Positions 62,570 through 64,000 of a DNA stretch of 64,000 bases are shown here, in pieces. The stretch spans positions 29,427 through 93,426 of the forward strand of contig NZ_SAVA01000012.1 of assembly GCF_004022465.1 (NCBI RefSeq), read 5' to 3'. The translations under genes and the position numbers were made by a program. Under the pieces are notes generated by a model. The model searched no databases. It worked only from the letters and a program-made list of their open reading frames with translations, and had not been told where the DNA came from. This DNA is from Rhodobacter huangdaonensis. GTDB lineage: Bacteria > Pseudomonadota > Alphaproteobacteria > Rhodobacterales > Rhodobacteraceae. How positions within the stretch are numbered: the stretch's first letter is position 1; every line of letters begins with the position of its first letter.

Positions 62570-62695
62570 ATGATGCAGAAAACGATTGTTAACATTCTCG
62601 TCAAGCAGGTTCTGCCCCTGCTGATCGGCGCCGCCGGGGCGTTGGTGGCCACGGACCTTCCGTGGGTGCATCACGCCTTCTGTGTGGTGTCCTGA
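62570..62695 (+). CDS. phage small hydrophobic protein, 41 residues
   Basis: Starts after AAAGGAG; the first of two consecutive ATGs (62570, 62573) could be used. A hydrophobic segment (VLPLLIGAAGALVATDL, about 14-30) follows a short basic N-terminus, so a membrane peptide is likely. The TGA overlaps the next ATG (ATG at 62695). I do not recognise a family; a holin-like or minor structural role is possible but unsupported. Confidence 0.65.
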   Translation: MMQKTIVNILVKQVLPLLIGAAGALVATDLPWVHHAFCVVS

Positions 62696-62931
62696 TGGGC
62701 GCCCGGCGTGATCCCCAGCCCGGCGCGATCTCGGTGCAGACGTTTGGCGACGCGGTGCGCTGGCTTTTCCTCAATGTGCCGTCCGAGCGGATGCGGGCGG
62801 TCATCGAGGACGGCGCCCCCCTGCCCTCGGCCGCTCGGCTGATGTGCGATATCTACTGGATCAATGAGGGCGCGCTCCGGCGTGAGCTGGCGCGCTTCTG
62901 GTATCCCGAGCGGTATCGGGGTGTCCTCTGA
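62695..62931 (+). CDS. phage hypothetical protein, 78 residues
   Basis: Start chosen at 62695 because it overlaps the preceding stop; an in-frame ATG at 62662 would read back through the upstream gene. The protein is soluble and mostly helical (TFGDAVRWLFLNVPSERMRAV, LMCDIYWINEGALRRELARFW). It overlaps the pilot protein gene by one base. There is no recognised domain; the microviral position upstream of VP2 makes a small non-structural or scaffold role conceivable. Confidence 0.65.
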   Translation: MGARRDPQPGAISVQTFGDAVRWLFLNVPSERMRAVIEDGAPLPSAARLMCDIYWINEGALRRELARFWYPERYRGVL

Positions 62932-63668
62932 TGGACCCGATTATCGGTGGATCTCTCATCAGCGCCGGCGCGAGCTTGCTGGGCGGCATCTTCGGCAAGT
63001 CGAAGCCGAAGTATGTGACGCCCGACTATGCGAAGATCCGGAGCAAGGCCGAGGCGGCGGGGTTCAATCCCCTCACCGCCCTGACCTCGGCCCCCGGCCA
63101 AGTCGTTCAGTCGCAGAATTACATGGGGTCGGCCATCGCCGACGCCGGTCTTCTGTTGGCTGACGGCATGGCGAAGAAGGCCGAGCAGGTGGGCGAGGTC
63201 GCGAAGCTCAAGGAGCAAAATCAGAAGCTGGTCGAAAAAGTCCAGCAGATGACCTTGCGTCCCCGGATTGGTGGCATTTATGCTGCCACCGAAAGCACGC
63301 CGTCTCTGCGGCAAGCTCTGGGAGTTCAAGGTGAAGTATCTTCTGATCCCGCTGTGGTGGGGCGCGCTGGTCGTTCTGGCGGTGGCGGTTCTGGCGGCGC
63401 TGTTCAGCCTGTAACGCCGCCGCAGATGGATCGGTATAACCTCTACGTCGAGGTTTACGATCCGATGACCAAGCGCTACACGCGCATCCCCAATCCGGAC
63501 CTGATGGATACCGGGCCCGTTGAAATGGCTACGGGCATGGCGGTGATCGGTGCCGCCGATCTTTCGCAGAACGGTATTCCCGCGGCGGCTAAGAAGGCGC
63601 GCTCTTATGTTGCGCCCGTTCTCGGCGCCGGTGGTCCGCGTCGTCGTCCCTACAAGGGGGCGAAATGA
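62931..63668 (+). CDS. microviral DNA pilot protein (VP2, gpH-like)
   Basis: 245 residues. A glycine-rich hydrophobic N-terminus (GGSLISAGASLLGGIFG, 6-22) is followed by the VP2 hallmark AEAAGFNPLTAL (40-51), a helical/coiled-coil region (about 84-107) and a Gly/Ser linker (144-157). This matches pilot proteins that form the DNA-translocating tube across the host envelope during microvirus entry. The linker region coincides with an overlapping +1-frame gene. The stop overlaps the next ATG. Confidence 0.85.
   Translation: MDPIIGGSLISAGASLLGGIFGKSKPKYVTPDYAKIRSKAEAAGFNPLTALTSAPGQVVQSQNYMGSAIADAGLLLADGMAKKAEQVGEVAKLKEQNQKLVEKVQQMTLRPRIGGIYAATESTPSLRQALGVQGEVSSDPAVVGRAGRSGGGGSGGAVQPVTPPQMDRYNLYVEVYDPMTKRYTRIPNPDLMDTGPVEMATGMAVIGAADLSQNGIPAAAKKARSYVAPVLGAGGPRRRPYKGAK
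63280..63414 (+). CDS. overprinted +1-frame membrane peptide within VP2
   Basis: 44 residues from ATG 63280 (weak GGTGG upstream) or 27 residues from GTG 63331, which has GGAG at an ideal six-base spacing. The N-terminal part of the long form is basic (PPKARRLCGKLWEFKVK); the rest is one strong membrane helix (YLLIPLWWGALVVLAVAVLA), ending ALFSL. It resembles in layout the overlapping lysis genes of small phages. In the VP2 frame the same DNA encodes an unusual Gly/Ser/Arg linker, as expected if the overlapping frame constrains it. Expression is unproven. Confidence 0.5.
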   Translation: MLPPKARRLCGKLWEFKVKYLLIPLWWGALVVLAVAVLAALFSL

Positions 63669-63769
63669 AAAAGCCCAAACCCTGCGCCTCGTGCGCAAAG
63701 CGCCGGGCCGCTCTCAAGCGGGCCGCGCGGAAAATCATCAAGTTCAAATCGAAAAGGAAGCTCAAATGA
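63665..63769 (+). CDS. microviral basic DNA-binding protein (J-like)
   Basis: 34 residues, of which about half are Lys or Arg (KRRAALKRAARKIIKFKSKR), with a Cys-Ala-Ser-Cys pair near the N-terminus. Microviruses package ssDNA with a tiny basic protein of this size encoded next to VP1. It overlaps VP2 by four bases at its start and VP1 by four bases at its end. Confidence 0.75.
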   Translation: MKKPKPCASCAKRRAALKRAARKIIKFKSKRKLK

Positions 63770-64000
63770 GCTATCAGGATGCACGCAATGTGCGGCGCGA
63801 AGCCCGCACGCTCGTCGGTCGTTTTCGTGGTGGGGTGCTCGCGCCTGTGATGGCGGTTGCCGTTCGCGGCAACGAGGGTGGTTTCGTCTCGCAGAAGGTG
63901 ACCTTCGAGCTGGACCCGATCGCCGGGCGGATGATCACCCCGATTTACGGCGAGCTGACCTCGGTTTTCGTGCCGGTGCAGGCCATGGATGCGATCCGTG
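63766..64000 (+). CDS. microviral major capsid protein VP1, 3' end outside window
   Basis: The first 78 residues are visible. They match the conserved N-terminus of microviral capsid proteins: ARTLVGRFRGGVLAPVMAVA, then GGFVSQKVTFELDPIAGRMI, TPIYGELTSVFVPVQAMDAI. A full VP1 is about 500-550 residues, so most of the gene lies beyond 64000. The start overlaps the stop of the J-like gene (ATGA). Confidence 0.87.
   Translation, partial: MSYQDARNVRREARTLVGRFRGGVLAPVMAVAVRGNEGGFVSQKVTFELDPIAGRMITPIYGELTSVFVPVQAMDAIR

Larger units (their letters stand above)
62476..64000 (+). mobile_element. left end of an integrated microvirus (Microviridae provirus)
   Basis: Everything right of dif is a compact plus-strand set of small genes with ATGA/TGATG overlaps and a lower G+C content than the host part. 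The pilot protein, J-like basic protein and start of the VP1 capsid protein identify it as a microvirus. The replication initiator (VP4) and right attachment site would lie beyond 64000. Microviruses are 4-6.5 kb, so most of the element is outside the window. That it is integrated rather than an assembly chimera is inferred from the join at dif. Confidence 0.85.

Noticed and set aside
62853..63698. A 281-codon minus-strand frame opposite the VP2 gene
   Set aside because: Arg/His/Leu-rich shadow; VP2 on the plus strand has the expected motifs, coupling overlaps and neighbours.

Overview
The window is about 62.5 kb of G+C-rich chromosome from a Gram-negative alphaproteobacterium, almost certainly Rhodobacterales (Rhodobacter/Paracoccus-like), followed by 1.5 kb of an integrated single-stranded-DNA phage. 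The host assignment rests on gene content and order: the pyrH-frr-uppS-cdsA-dxr-rseP-bamA-ompH-fabZ-lpxA-lpxI-lpxB run, LpxI instead of LpxH, rpsB-tsf, an IalB-like protein, and small families typical of that order. No tRNA, rRNA, CRISPR array or insertion sequence was seen.

Layout. 1-8.5 kb: a GAF-Fis regulator cut by the window edge, an SbcCD/YhaNO-like ATPase-nuclease pair, an unrecognised acidic protein and an aldehyde dehydrogenase. 8.6-10.5 kb: an AraC regulator and miaA. 10.6-23.3 kb: one long co-directional block for UMP kinase, ribosome recycling, undecaprenyl and phospholipid precursors, isoprenoids, regulated proteolysis, outer-membrane assembly and lipid A, ending in a very small haem protein. 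23.3-30.1 kb: a minus-strand operon of two transglutaminases and an ATP-grasp/alpha-E fusion, predicted to make or cut an unknown peptide-like product. 30.3-36.6 kb: an AbrB-type membrane protein, two cell-wall enzymes (DUF882 and an L,D-transpeptidase), and lpxD with its own acyl carrier protein and ketoacyl synthase. 36.6-50.7 kb: IalB, a HerA-like ATPase, small Rhodobacterales families, an acyl-CoA ligase/DsbA pair, a Bcr/CflA-type exporter, a peptide-binding protein coupled to an entericidin, 3-hydroxybutyrate dehydrogenase and a patatin. 50.8-54.7 kb: pseudouridine catabolism (psuK-psuG) and rpsB-tsf behind a structured leader. 55-62.3 kb: a LuxR-type regulator, a sulfur module (SulP, sulfurtransferase, metallo-beta-lactamase-fold dioxygenase), a phosphatase, a thioredoxin-like protein, rpe and fbp.

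The most interesting part is the right end. Immediately beyond fbp lies a clear 28-bp XerCD dif site (62476-62503). From that point the sequence becomes a tightly packed set of small overlapping genes: two unknown small proteins, a microviral DNA pilot protein (VP2), a 34-residue basic J-like protein and the start of a microviral major capsid protein (VP1). This is the left end of a microvirus provirus apparently integrated at dif. Inside the VP2 gene a +1-frame ORF encodes a 44-residue (or 27-residue) basic-then-hydrophobic membrane peptide, a candidate overprinted lysis or membrane gene.

Other notable signals are a well-formed small RNA gene between the peptide-binding protein and bdhA, a family of tripartite hairpin repeats at gene borders (including an exact 60-bp duplication), and an rpsB 5' leader closed by a long-range stem. 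Coordinates and motifs were read directly from the sequence; family assignments are from memory of the families and were not checked by database search.
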